The position numbers and the translations under genes are program-made. The notes beneath the pieces are model-generated. The model was not told the DNA's origin and searched no databases. It saw only the letters and a program-made list of their open reading frames with translations. Positions 1-7,869 of a stretch of DNA of 64,000 bases are shown here, one piece after another. The DNA comes from JAGVSR01 sp031413815 (lineage in GTDB: Bacteria; Pseudomonadota; Alphaproteobacteria; Rhizobiales; Hyphomicrobiaceae). The stretch covers positions 18,002-82,001 of the forward strand of contig JANOFU010000058.1 in the NCBI GenBank assembly GCA_031413815.1, in the 5' to 3' direction. Position 1 is the first letter of the stretch, and each line of letters starts with the position of its first letter.

Positions 1-1
1 C

Positions 2-319
2 GAATGCCACGTTTGCCATGGCCCGAACGCCAAGGGGTCGACGTATGCACCGGCGCTGTCAGATTCAATGAAGACCATGACGTACGAAAAGTTTCTTCAG
101 GTCGTCTCAGGCGGTCAGAAAGAAATCTGGGGCGGCACGAACTCGATCATGCCCGCACTCGGCGATAACCCGAACGTCATGTGCTACATCGACGATCTCT
201 ACGTGTACCTTCGGGCACGGGCTACGGAAACTCTGCCGCCAGGCCGCTTGAGCGCCGACCAGCGCGCTGAAAAGCCGAAGGAAGCCGTCGAGGCCGAAGC
301 CAGCTGTATTCCGAAGTAA
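2..319 (+). CDS. xoxG: Methanol dehydrogenase cytochrome c (XoxG/c-L type), 3' part
   Basis: This is the C-terminal 105 residues of a periplasmic c-type cytochrome that accepts electrons from a PQQ methanol dehydrogenase; the 5' part lies outside the window. The open frame begins at base 2 and shows a haem-binding C-x2-C-H (residues 2-6 of the visible part, CHVCH) followed by GPNAKG, a Met in IMPALGDNP that could be the axial ligand, and a LYVYLRARA helix near the end, all typical of methanol dehydrogenase cytochromes. xoxJ follows about 290 bp later. The order cytochrome-then-J is that of xoxFGJ loci and not mxaFJGI, so I call it xoxG; mxaG is the alternative. Confidence 0.85.
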   Translation, partial: ECHVCHGPNAKGSTYAPALSDSMKTMTYEKFLQVVSGGQKEIWGGTNSIMPALGDNPNVMCYIDDLYVYLRARATETLPPGRLSADQRAEKPKEAVEAEASCIPK

Positions 320-385
320 CAACAGCATGGGCCAGCCGGGGGGTGGAACGTCCAGTCACGGCTGCGGACGAGCACCGGTCATCAG

Positions 386-412
386 ATGGCGCCTCTCCGG
401 GCGCCATTTTTT
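386..412 (+). terminator. Rho-independent terminator after xoxG
   Basis: An 8-bp perfect stem, ATGGCGCC pairing with GGCGCCAT across a short loop, is followed at once by a run of six T. It lies 66 bp after the xoxG stop codon and would separate xoxG transcripts from xoxJ or attenuate read-through. Confidence 0.8.
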
Positions 413-610
413 CTGATCGGCGATGCAGCCCATTCACGGGCGGCCAGATGACAAGAACTTCACGTGTGCCCGTACTTTCTGCGCATTATACGTCACAGCA
501 GCATGATGGACTGGCGTCCCGGCGGACACGGATCATCTGAGCGAAGTTGATCGAACAGATGGCTGAGGCACGATGCTGCCTTCGCCTCGCAAACATGGAA
601 CGGGATTGTC

Positions 611-1450
611 ATGAAACGTCTGGTTTTTGCCCTCTTAGCTGGTGGTTTTGGAGCGATACCGATCCCGGCGTTCGCCGCCGACGGCAACATCGCCGACTCC
701 GTCAACCGCAAGGTTCTGCGCGTCTGCTCGATCCCGGAAAACATGCCTTACTCGAACGACAAGGGCGAAGGGTTCGAGAACAAGATTGCCGCTGTCATCG
801 CCGACGAACTGAAGCGGCCCATCGAGTACACGTGGTATCCCGGAGGCTACGGCTTAATCCGGCGCACGCTCGCAGCCAAAAAGTGCGATCTCGTGCTGGG
901 CACCGTTCAGGCGGACGAGTACACGCTCAACACCAACCACTATTACCGCACCACCTATGTGATGTTTTACAAGAAGGGCGGCGAGCTTGAGGGCGTGAAG
1001 GATTTCTTCGATCCCAGACTCAAGGGCAAGCGCGTCAGCAACCAAGGTGGCCCAGTTGGCGATCAGGTGGCCAAGGCTGGTTTGATGCCGACAGCGAAGT
1101 CCTACCTGATCAACGTCGACCGCCGCTACATTAACCCTGAGCAGGAAATCATCGACGACGTGCTCAAGGGCGAAATCGACGTGGGCGTGCTGTGGGGGCC
1201 GTTCGCGGGTCACTTCCTGGCGCCGGTTAAGGATCAAGTGACCATGGTCCCCATCATGGAGAACGTGCCGGGGACCTCGAAGGTCGAGTACCGCATCACG
1301 ATGGGTGTGCGCGCCACGGAATCGAACTGGAAGCGCCAGCTCAATGAAGTCATCAAGAAGCGTCAGGGTGATATCGACGAGATTCTGCTCAAGTTCAACG
1401 TGCCGATTATCGACGAAGACAATAAGCTGATCACCGCCCCACGGCGCTGA
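611..1450 (+). CDS. xoxJ: XoxJ/MxaJ-type periplasmic substrate-binding-like protein
   Basis: A 279-residue exported protein of the quinoprotein dehydrogenase-associated substrate-binding family. It starts MKRLVFALLAGGFG and has an AFAA signal-peptidase site near residue 23, followed by a type-2 periplasmic-binding fold (VLRVCSIPENMPYSNDKGEG, then KCDLVLGTVQADEY and DVGVLWGPFAGHF). Members are required for methanol oxidation and are thought to act in methanol dehydrogenase maturation or activation in the periplasm and not in uptake; the exact role is unsettled. No ABC permease is next to it. It lies after xoxG with terminators on both sides, so it may have its own promoter in 413-610. Confidence 0.88.
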   Translation: MKRLVFALLAGGFGAIPIPAFAADGNIADSVNRKVLRVCSIPENMPYSNDKGEGFENKIAAVIADELKRPIEYTWYPGGYGLIRRTLAAKKCDLVLGTVQADEYTLNTNHYYRTTYVMFYKKGGELEGVKDFFDPRLKGKRVSNQGGPVGDQVAKAGLMPTAKSYLINVDRRYINPEQEIIDDVLKGEIDVGVLWGPFAGHFLAPVKDQVTMVPIMENVPGTSKVEYRITMGVRATESNWKRQLNEVIKKRQGDIDEILLKFNVPIIDEDNKLITAPRR

Positions 1451-1500
1451 TCTGGCCCGGGTGCTCGCGCGTTGACTTGAGATGTGCTAGTCATTTGACT

Positions 1501-1537
1501 GAGCGGCCGGGGCGTCTCCTGGCCGCTCATTTTTTTT
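1501..1537 (+). terminator. Rho-independent terminator after xoxJ
   Basis: GAGCGGCC and GGCCGCTC form a perfect 8-bp stem around a 12-nt loop, followed by A and then eight T. It lies 50 bp after the xoxJ stop and immediately before the next gene. Confidence 0.88.
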
Positions 1538-1552
1538 GACCACGAGGGTACG

Positions 1553-2128
1553 ATGAGACGGACGACGATCGCTGCGATCCTGGTTTTGTTCGCGGTCATC
1601 GGTGGGCTGACGCAAGCGCCGGGTGCCTTGATCGCGGAAGGCGCCCCCACCGCCGTTGCAGAACCAGACGGCTATCGCACCAACGACTACCGGATGCCTG
1701 TGCCAGCGACGCTGAAGGGCGCGCGCGTGATCACGGCGGAAGAGGCCGAGCCGCTGCACAATGACAAGTCCGCAATCTTCATCGATGTATTCCCACGCGC
1801 GCCCAAGCCACCGGATTTGCCGGTGGGCACAGTCTGGCGCGACCCGCCGCATTCGAGCATTGAAGGGTCATACTGGCTGCCAAACGTGGGCTATGGCGTG
1901 CTGTCGCCCGAGTTCGAAACCTACGTCCGCAGCAACCTGGAAAAGCTTACGGGCAAGGATCCAGCGAAACCTCTCGTGTTCTTTTGTCTCAAGAATTGCT
2001 GGATGTCGTGGAATGCCGCCAAGCGGGCCATGTCGTGGGGATACACCAATGTAATATGGTTCCCAGATGGCACTGATGGCTGGCAAAACATCGGCAATGA
2101 TATTGTACCCGTCGGCCAGGTAAAGTGA
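1553..2128 (+). CDS. PQQ-dependent catabolism-associated C-x3-C-W protein
   Basis: A 191-residue exported protein with an N-terminal hydrophobic segment (residues 6-20) and a rhodanese-like C-terminal half. The hallmark is CLKNCW at residues 145-150, followed by MSWNAAKRA and a conserved IWFPDGTDGWQ. This signature belongs to the family found beside PQQ alcohol dehydrogenases (TIGR03865 as I recall it). The two cysteines suggest a thiol or redox role in the periplasm, but no reaction is established. It begins 16 bp after the xoxJ terminator and is convergent with the leftward ABC cluster that follows. Confidence 0.85.
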   Translation: MRRTTIAAILVLFAVIGGLTQAPGALIAEGAPTAVAEPDGYRTNDYRMPVPATLKGARVITAEEAEPLHNDKSAIFIDVFPRAPKPPDLPVGTVWRDPPHSSIEGSYWLPNVGYGVLSPEFETYVRSNLEKLTGKDPAKPLVFFCLKNCWMSWNAAKRAMSWGYTNVIWFPDGTDGWQNIGNDIVPVGQVK

Positions 2129-2135
2129 TGCAACA

Positions 2136-2164
2136 CGGCCCCGCGAATGAGTTTCGCAGGGCCG
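2136..2164. terminator. Hairpin between convergent genes
   Basis: CGGCCC..GCGAA pairs with TTCGC..GGGCCG around a short loop, in the 66-bp gap between two convergent genes. No T-tract follows on either strand, so it may be a weak bidirectional terminator. Confidence 0.4.
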
Positions 2165-2194
2165 CTGATCGTCCCACGGCCGGGACATCTTAAA

Positions 2195-2836
2195 CTACTT
2201 CGACATCTGCCCGCGGATGGCCTTGGCTAGCCCAAACAGCCGTTCTTCGATAATGGCCGGCAGTTCACACGCAATCGGAATGTTTTCTTGACGCTCTTTG
2301 AAGATGCGGCCCGCCCAATATTCTTTTTCTTCTTCTGGGCTGGGTGGCACGGCAGCCGTGTCATCGACTGTGATGTCACCCTTCAACTGGGCGATATCGA
2401 CGCCTTGCTTTTCGAGCTCTTCGGCGCGCGCCTTTTGTGAGCGCTGATACTTTTCGATGCCGGTAATGACGCTGCGGCGCTGGCCATTAATGGTTTCGAA
2501 AACCCCGGCGTAAAGCTTCGTCAGCATGACGTCGCGGTCCGCTTCAGGAATGGCCTTGGCGTAATCTTTTATGAGCCCCTCCGCCTTGTCGAGTGGCAGC
2601 CTTCGCGTTGCGAGCTTACGCACGAGGCCTGGAATTGTCTCGTCGCGGCCCCAATCCTTGATGCCGTCGATCGGTGGGCCATCCCAAATCGCGGATGCCG
2701 ATAGGTTTTCGACGCGCTTCTGCACGCACGGCCAATCCGGATGATTGGGATCGTTGTAAGCGAACGCGGAGGTGCCGCCAGCGATCACAACCAGGGTGGC
2801 CGTTAGCATCAGGCATTGTAAACGCAATCGTCTCAT
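2195..2836 (-). CDS. Small exported protein of the PQQ-associated ABC cluster
   Basis: A protein of 213 residues starting MRRLRLQCL, with a signal peptide ending near AFA, then a mature part with PDWPCVQKRV near its start, charged helices in the middle and IPIACELP near the end. The two mature cysteines could form a disulfide. I recognise no catalytic motif. It is the last gene of the leftward cluster, 34 bp after the permease, and its position matches the exported protein that follows the permease in lanthanide-uptake-type clusters. The upstream in-frame extension to 2980 overlaps the permease and was not used. Confidence 0.72.
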   Translation of the reverse strand: MRRLRLQCLMLTATLVVIAGGTSAFAYNDPNHPDWPCVQKRVENLSASAIWDGPPIDGIKDWGRDETIPGLVRKLATRRLPLDKAEGLIKDYAKAIPEADRDVMLTKLYAGVFETINGQRRSVITGIEKYQRSQKARAEELEKQGVDIAQLKGDITVDDTAAVPPSPEEEKEYWAGRIFKERQENIPIACELPAIIEERLFGLAKAIRGQMSK

Positions 2837-2870
2837 GGGGTGGTGTTCCGTCTTCCTGTTCAACTTGGTG

Positions 2871-3833
2871 TCACATCGCTCCGCCGGCAGGACCGCCACG
2901 GCGCGCAATGAGACCCTTGGAGGGATTATAGGCGAAGATGGCGGCCGCCAGGAAGAGGACGGTGCAACCGGCAACGACAACCAGGTGCGTGATATCGAGC
3001 AATTGGCCCGACTGCAGCGGGATTACGATGCCATGATCTATGCTTATACCTGCGCCCGCGCCTTCTTCGCCGGCCTCCAGGGTGCGACCGACCTGACCGT
3101 AAAGGGCAAAGCGGATCAGCTCGACGGCGTGCGAGAACGGGTTGAAACGCGCGATTTCGTAGAGCAGCGGGCTGCCTTCTTTTATGCGCCACAGGGGATA
3201 GAGCGCGGAGGAGGCAAAAAACATCGGGAAGATGACGAAGTTCATGACGCCGGCGAAGTTCTCAAGCTGCTTGATCAGCGACGACATCAGTAATGCCAGG
3301 GCGCCGAGCATCAACCCCGCAAGGATGAGTGCGGGCAGCACAGTGAGATAGCCGATGAGCGGCGGCTCGATCTCCCAGAAATAAGCGATCGCCAAAAACG
3401 TATAGGCCTGAAGGATGGCAACGGCGACGCCCCCGATGAGTTTTGAAATCAACAGGAACGAGCGCGGGAAGGGGGCAACGAGCAGCGTGCGCATGGCGCC
3501 TGTTTCGCGGTCGTAGACCATCGAGAGGGACGACTGCATGGCATTGAACAGCAAGATCATGCCGACAAGGCCCGGTGTGATGAATGTCTCGTAGAGCACG
3601 TACGTTGTGTAGGGCGGGATGATCGACACGCCGAGAACCTGGCGGAACCCGGCGGCGAAGATAAACAACCAAATCAGCGGCCTCACGAGAGCGGAAAGAA
3701 AGCGTTCGCGCTGATACAAAAAGCGCAGCACTTCACGCCAGACTATGCCGCGGAAGCACGCGAGATAAGCGCCGGGCCCGTGCTTGGGCGGCGCAACGTC
3801 GGCCATCGGATGGATAGCGATTTCGATGTTCAT
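2871..3833 (-). CDS. ABC-2 type permease, PQQ alcohol dehydrogenase-associated
   Basis: A 320-residue integral membrane protein with about six hydrophobic segments (for example LIWLFIFAAGFRQVLG, GLVGMILLFNAMQ, LPALILAGLMLGALALL, MNFVIFPMFFASSALYPLW, and a final VVVAGCTVLFLAAAIFAY). The FNPFSHAVELIRFALYGQ stretch near residue 235 is the usual conserved block of ABC-2 permeases. It overlaps the ATPase gene by 4 bp (ATGA), so the two are translated together and form one transporter. The family (PedC-like) accompanies PQQ dehydrogenases; direction of transport and substrate are not established. Confidence 0.88.
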   Translation of the reverse strand: MNIEIAIHPMADVAPPKHGPGAYLACFRGIVWREVLRFLYQRERFLSALVRPLIWLFIFAAGFRQVLGVSIIPPYTTYVLYETFITPGLVGMILLFNAMQSSLSMVYDRETGAMRTLLVAPFPRSFLLISKLIGGVAVAILQAYTFLAIAYFWEIEPPLIGYLTVLPALILAGLMLGALALLMSSLIKQLENFAGVMNFVIFPMFFASSALYPLWRIKEGSPLLYEIARFNPFSHAVELIRFALYGQVGRTLEAGEEGAGAGISIDHGIVIPLQSGQLLDITHLVVVAGCTVLFLAAAIFAYNPSKGLIARRGGPAGGAM

Positions 3834-4729
3834 GCCGCCTCCGCCGTCGCGGTTGTTCCGGTTAGAACGCGGAAGGCGTCACGGACATTGCTTGAACTGG
3901 CGGCCGCGAGCAGACCCGGCACGGAGCCGCTGAACAGCACTTTGCCCTTGTGCAAAACGCAAACGAGATCGCCGGGGGCGACCTCGTCGATCAAATGCGT
4001 CGCCCATAAGACGCCGAGGCCTTCCTTGGCGACCAGCGACCGGACGATGCCGACGACGCTTTCGCGCGAGCCGATGTCGAGGCCGACCGTTGCTTCATCA
4101 AGCAGCAACAATCCGGGCCGGTGCAGCAGTGCACGCGCAATTTCGACGCGGCGGGCCTGTCCGCCCGAAAGATTGCGGACTTTCTCATGAGCCCGGTCGC
4201 TGAGGCTGACGATATGCAATGCGCTATCCGCCCGCTTGAGCGCTTCGGCTTTGCGAATGCCGTGCAGGGCTGAGTGGTAAAGCAGGTTCTGGATCAAGGT
4301 TAGATCTTGATCGAGCGTCTTGCTCTGAAAGACGACGCCCAAGCGCTGCAAGGCTGCCGTGGGGCGGCGGCGCACATCATGTCCTAGGATGCGGATGGAG
4401 CCCGAGACGTTGTCATAGAGCCGCGTGATCAGGGCGAAGAGCGTGGATTTTCCGGCGCCGTTGAGGCCAAGCAGAACCGTGAAGGCACCACGTGGGACCG
4501 TCAACGAGACATTATCCAGGACGACCTTGTCGCCGAACCGATGGCTGACGCCGCTAATGGCGAGGGCGTCTGCGGGGACACCATATGCAGAGGCCGTGTC
4601 TTCGCTCAAACGTGCCACCCGATAACAAACCTTCCTATTTACGGCGCCCGTCTGAACGCGGCCAACTGGTGACCCGCTTCTTGATCGGCGGTCACCGGTA
4701 AAGTTGAATTGGCCGCGTGCCCTGCTCAT
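3830..4729 (-). CDS. ABC transporter ATP-binding subunit, PQQ-associated
   Basis: A 299-residue cytoplasmic ATPase with Walker A GLNGAGKST, Q-loop GVVFQSKTLDQDLTL, signature LSGGQ, Walker B LLLLDEATVGLD and switch histidine in WATHLIDE. I chose the ATG at 4729, which shares its A with the TAA stop of the upstream beta-propeller gene (TAATG) and so looks translationally coupled; this leaves about 50 residues before the ATPase domain, so a start further in is possible. It overlaps the permease start by 4 bp. Confidence 0.88.
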   Translation of the reverse strand: MSRARGQFNFTGDRRSRSGSPVGRVQTGAVNRKVCYRVARLSEDTASAYGVPADALAISGVSHRFGDKVVLDNVSLTVPRGAFTVLLGLNGAGKSTLFALITRLYDNVSGSIRILGHDVRRRPTAALQRLGVVFQSKTLDQDLTLIQNLLYHSALHGIRKAEALKRADSALHIVSLSDRAHEKVRNLSGGQARRVEIARALLHRPGLLLLDEATVGLDIGSRESVVGIVRSLVAKEGLGVLWATHLIDEVAPGDLVCVLHKGKVLFSGSVPGLLAAASSSNVRDAFRVLTGTTATAEAA

Positions 4730-5715
4730 TAGTCGAGCGAGGACACGATGCCCCAAGGGTAGCGGCCGGTCTTGATCGACTTCAGCGGCTTGTCGGAAGC
4801 CACATCAATGACCGTCACGTCATTCGATGTCCCGTTGGTGGTAAACAGCAGCTTTTCGTCGGGTGTGAAGGCAAGGTTCCAGACACGCTGTCCGACCAGA
4901 ATGTAGCGCTCCACCTTATAGGTTTCCGCGTTGACGACAGCAACCCGGTTGGCGGGGCCAAGTGCGACGTAAGCCTTCTTGCCATCCTTGGTCATGCGAA
5001 CGCCAACTGGCTGAATGGCGTCCTTCGTGATGCCCTGGATTTCGAAGTTGATTTTGGCTTTGACCTTCCGGTCAGCCGTACCGATCACGCTGACCGTGCC
5101 ACCGATTTCTGCGCTGACCCAAACTTCCGAGCCGTCATTTTTGAACTCCGCGACGCGTGGGCGGTTATCGACCAGAATGTTGTCGATGTTCTTGAAGGTT
5201 TTGGAGTCGATAAAGTGGGCCATGTTCGTTGTTTCAGAGGTGTTGACCAGGATAGCGCCATCCGGACTCATCCCCATGCCTTCCGGCTCGACGCCGACGG
5301 GAATGTCGGTGATCAACTTACCCGTTTGGATATCGACGACCGTGACTAGGTTGTCGTCTTCGTTCGACACGAACAGCGGGTTGCCCGATGTGTGGAGGAT
5401 CGGCAGCTCGGGATCGGGACCCGAGGGGAGATCCTTGATAAATGCGTAGGTCTTGGCGTCGTACACTTGGATCCGGTTGTCGTCGCTGGTGCAGACGATG
5501 ACCCACTTGCCATCCTTCGAAATGATGATTCCGCGCGGCCGGTTGCCCACTTTGATGGTGTGCACGACCTCTTGCGATACGCTGTCGATCACCGTGATCG
5601 TGTTTTCTTTTTCGTTTGAAACGAAGATCTTGTATGCGCTGGCGCTTCCGGCCGTGAGTGCGAGACCAAGCGTTGCAAGTGCAGCTGACACAGAGTGCTT
5701 AATGAGTGAATTCAC
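4729..5715 (-). CDS. YVTN-type beta-propeller protein, PQQ-associated
   Basis: A 328-residue exported protein: a signal peptide (ALATLGLALTAGSASA, cleavage near residue 27) and then repeated blades such as ENTITVIDSVSQEVVHTIKVG, DNRIQVYDAKTYAFIKDLP and NDVTVIDVASDKPLKSIKTG. The repeats with VG/PRG/PEG turns identify the YVTN/40-residue propeller family that accompanies PQQ dehydrogenase clusters (TIGR03866 as I recall). It would act in the periplasm, perhaps as a binding protein. In lanthanide-uptake clusters of Methylobacterium a propeller protein occupies a similar position, which hints at metal binding; that is inference only. Confidence 0.88.
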   Translation of the reverse strand: MNSLIKHSVSAALATLGLALTAGSASAYKIFVSNEKENTITVIDSVSQEVVHTIKVGNRPRGIIISKDGKWVIVCTSDDNRIQVYDAKTYAFIKDLPSGPDPELPILHTSGNPLFVSNEDDNLVTVVDIQTGKLITDIPVGVEPEGMGMSPDGAILVNTSETTNMAHFIDSKTFKNIDNILVDNRPRVAEFKNDGSEVWVSAEIGGTVSVIGTADRKVKAKINFEIQGITKDAIQPVGVRMTKDGKKAYVALGPANRVAVVNAETYKVERYILVGQRVWNLAFTPDEKLLFTTNGTSNDVTVIDVASDKPLKSIKTGRYPWGIVSSLD

Positions 5716-5780
5716 GAGGGCAAACTCCTGATGTAACTGTATACCATTATTCGCACGGAACCACCCGGCGGATCACATCA

Positions 5781-7085
5781 TCACTTCGTGAACGCCTTGC
5801 ATTTGGTCTCCGGCTTATCGATGCCAAGCGTGTCGAGCTCTGATGTCTGATGCAGGAACCCCGGTTGGGGCGAAACGGTCACGTGGATCTTGCCCGTCAC
5901 CAGCAGAACGGGTTGACGCAATTGCCCATTCCACGGCCTGTAGGTCAGCTTCCGGCCTTTGAATGCAGCCAGTTCAAACTCCGGCGCCCGCATGTACTCG
6001 ATCAGCGTTTTGGGATCGGCGGTTTGTTTACGGGTCGCAGCTTCGCCGACCGACCGGACCGCCATCCACACATTGTAGTCGAGGGGCCGCATCGTGCGGT
6101 CAGCTAACCGTTTGAAACGGTTCTGGAATTGCGTTCCGCCCCAGAGTTCGACTGCAGGGTGCCAGCTGGCCGAATACAGCCCGGCCGTTCCAACGACCGG
6201 CCGCGCATCCCAGGTGCGGTAAGGGAAATAATCGCCGAACAGTTCGCCTTCGTCGGCCACCGCCAGCACGTCATGGGCCGGCAGTTTCTGCGTAAAGCTC
6301 GGAATCTGCTGTTGGATCTGCTCAAAGCCCCCGTCCGACCGGCGGTTGCCGGGATCGTATTTGAATTCGCGCTCCTCAACTACCTTCATCCCGAAACGTT
6401 GAATGCTGCGTTTGAGGGCTGCCGCATAGGATTTGTCTTCCGGCGTCGGCCCCGTGATCACGACCCAGTTCGGCCAGCGCTTCCAAGCGACGTACTGGGC
6501 CAACGCGTCGGTCAGCATGGTGCGCGACGGTGCTGTATGTTTGACGTTGATACGGCAGTCTTCCTCGCGAAGGTTTTCGTCAGGCGCGCCCGCGTTGAAC
6601 ACCATCACGGCTTTGTCTTTGACCGCATCTGCTGCTGCCAAAACGGTTGCCGCACTGGCGTCAAGAACGACAAAGCCAATGCCCTCTTCGACACGCTTCT
6701 TGATGGCGGCAACAAGTGCTGCAGGATCGGCGTTTTCGATGGAGTCGAGGACGAAATTTTGTTTGAGAAAACGGCCGGTGGTATTGTTGTCGTCGATGGC
6801 GAGTTTGGCACCAGCCAACCCTTCGTCCGCCGGCGGCAGATCAAGCAGCGACAACGGCGGCAGCCGGTCGGGCCGCAACTCGCGGGCCATCAAAATGCGG
6901 ATCTGCGTCACGTCAGCAGCCATAGCCGCCGCCGCAGGCCCGGCTGTAGGGGGGGCTGGCGCATCCTCCGCGAAGGCCGGCGATATAAGGAGGGTGGCCA
7001 AGAGAAGCACAGCGGTCGCTAGCGTTAAATTATTGTAATTCAAAGACAAACCGGTTGCGACCGTGCAGTCGGGCCGATACGCCAT
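5781..7085 (-). CDS. Periplasmic ABC binding protein, PQQ-dependent catabolism type
   Basis: A 434-residue exported protein of the branched-chain-amino-acid-receptor fold. The start at 7085 (MAYRPDC) is set by a GGAGG six bases upstream; a longer frame to 7124 lacks such a site. The signal segment LATAVLLLATLLISPAFA is followed by the mature protein with KLAIDDNNTTGRFL, VVLDASAATVLAAADAV and WPNWVVITGPTPEDKSYA blocks. The family (TIGR03863 as I recall) is confined to PQQ-dehydrogenase contexts. It is first in the leftward operon and would deliver its ligand, possibly a lanthanide complex or PQQ-related compound, to the downstream transporter. Confidence 0.85.
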   Translation of the reverse strand: MAYRPDCTVATGLSLNYNNLTLATAVLLLATLLISPAFAEDAPAPPTAGPAAAAMAADVTQIRILMARELRPDRLPPLSLLDLPPADEGLAGAKLAIDDNNTTGRFLKQNFVLDSIENADPAALVAAIKKRVEEGIGFVVLDASAATVLAAADAVKDKAVMVFNAGAPDENLREEDCRINVKHTAPSRTMLTDALAQYVAWKRWPNWVVITGPTPEDKSYAAALKRSIQRFGMKVVEEREFKYDPGNRRSDGGFEQIQQQIPSFTQKLPAHDVLAVADEGELFGDYFPYRTWDARPVVGTAGLYSASWHPAVELWGGTQFQNRFKRLADRTMRPLDYNVWMAVRSVGEAATRKQTADPKTLIEYMRAPEFELAAFKGRKLTYRPWNGQLRQPVLLVTGKIHVTVSPQPGFLHQTSELDTLGIDKPETKCKAFTK

Positions 7086-7135
7086 TCCAATCCTCCGAGC
7101 TGTGTGAACCGTTTTGGCCCGCAACCTTGCAAATT

Positions 7136-7148
7136 GTTACTATGTAAC
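7136..7148. promoter_or_regulatory. Palindrome in the divergent intergenic region
   Basis: GTTAC-TAT-GTAAC is a perfect 5-bp-arm palindrome in the 265-bp gap between the leftward ABC cluster and the rightward cofactor operon. Its placement suits an operator shared by divergent promoters. No regulator can be assigned from the sequence. Confidence 0.35.
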
Positions 7149-7350
7149 TAGACACATCGCATCCAGCGAGCAAATGTCAAGCGAGGCCGTCGCGCTCATC
7201 GCGCAACTGTTATCCGTCGTGATGGCTCCAAGAGCGGGCCAGGCCTGTAAACCGGACAGGGGTCCGGTGACGTTAGGACCAAGTGGGCCACGCCGCGCAG
7301 TTTGAATGAGTGACAGCCAGCGTTACGGTCAGGATCGGTGTGGAGGCAGA

Positions 7351-7869
7351 ATGCTATTGAAGACCATCCTTAGTGTGATCGCGATTGTCTCAATGACACC
7401 AGCGGCGATTGCGGAACAAAAAACCGTTGTGTTTCCGTTTGACCTGTCCCTTCAGCAGAGGGAGGAGGACTTTTTCACGGGTCCAGCAAAGCCGTCACCC
7501 GAAGAAGCGGCGCGCTTGAAGGTTGTCAACGACGAGCTGGCCATGCTGGTCGGGAAGGACAGCCGCTACGACGTCATCGATCATTCTTCGATCTCAAAAG
7601 ACATCGAAGCGGCCGCACCACTCAATGCGTGTAACGGCTGCGAGATCGACCTGTCGAAGAAGATCGGCGGGGAGATCGCGTTCACGGGGCTGATCGACAA
7701 AGCGTCTGCGACACTGCTCAATATGCAAATCGGAGTTCTCGACGTCGCGAGCGGAAAAGTTCTGAGGACTGCTTCCGTCGTCATCCAAGGCAACACTGAC
7801 GAAGCGTGGCTGCGCGCAGTGCGCTGGCTGATGAAAAACCGGCTGTCGGTAGAGGCCAAAGCGCAATGA
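7351..7869 (+). CDS. Secreted protein of unknown function (DUF2380/DUF3280-like)
   Basis: A 172-residue exported protein. The ATG at 7351 has GGAGG four bases upstream, and it opens with a clear signal peptide (MLLKTILSVIAIVSMTPAAIA). The mature part has KTVVFPFDL, YDVIDHSS, NACNGCEIDLSKKIGGE and a predicted beta-rich C-terminal half with VLDVASGKVLRTASVVIQG. It resembles small secreted DUF2380/DUF3280 proteins by eye. The C-x2-C in NACNGCE may bind metal or form a disulfide. Its stop overlaps the next start by 4 bp (ATGA), so it is the first gene of the long operon that includes an importer and the methanofuran/H4MPT genes. Confidence 0.75.
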   Translation: MLLKTILSVIAIVSMTPAAIAEQKTVVFPFDLSLQQREEDFFTGPAKPSPEEAARLKVVNDELAMLVGKDSRYDVIDHSSISKDIEAAAPLNACNGCEIDLSKKIGGEIAFTGLIDKASATLLNMQIGVLDVASGKVLRTASVVIQGNTDEAWLRAVRWLMKNRLSVEAKAQ

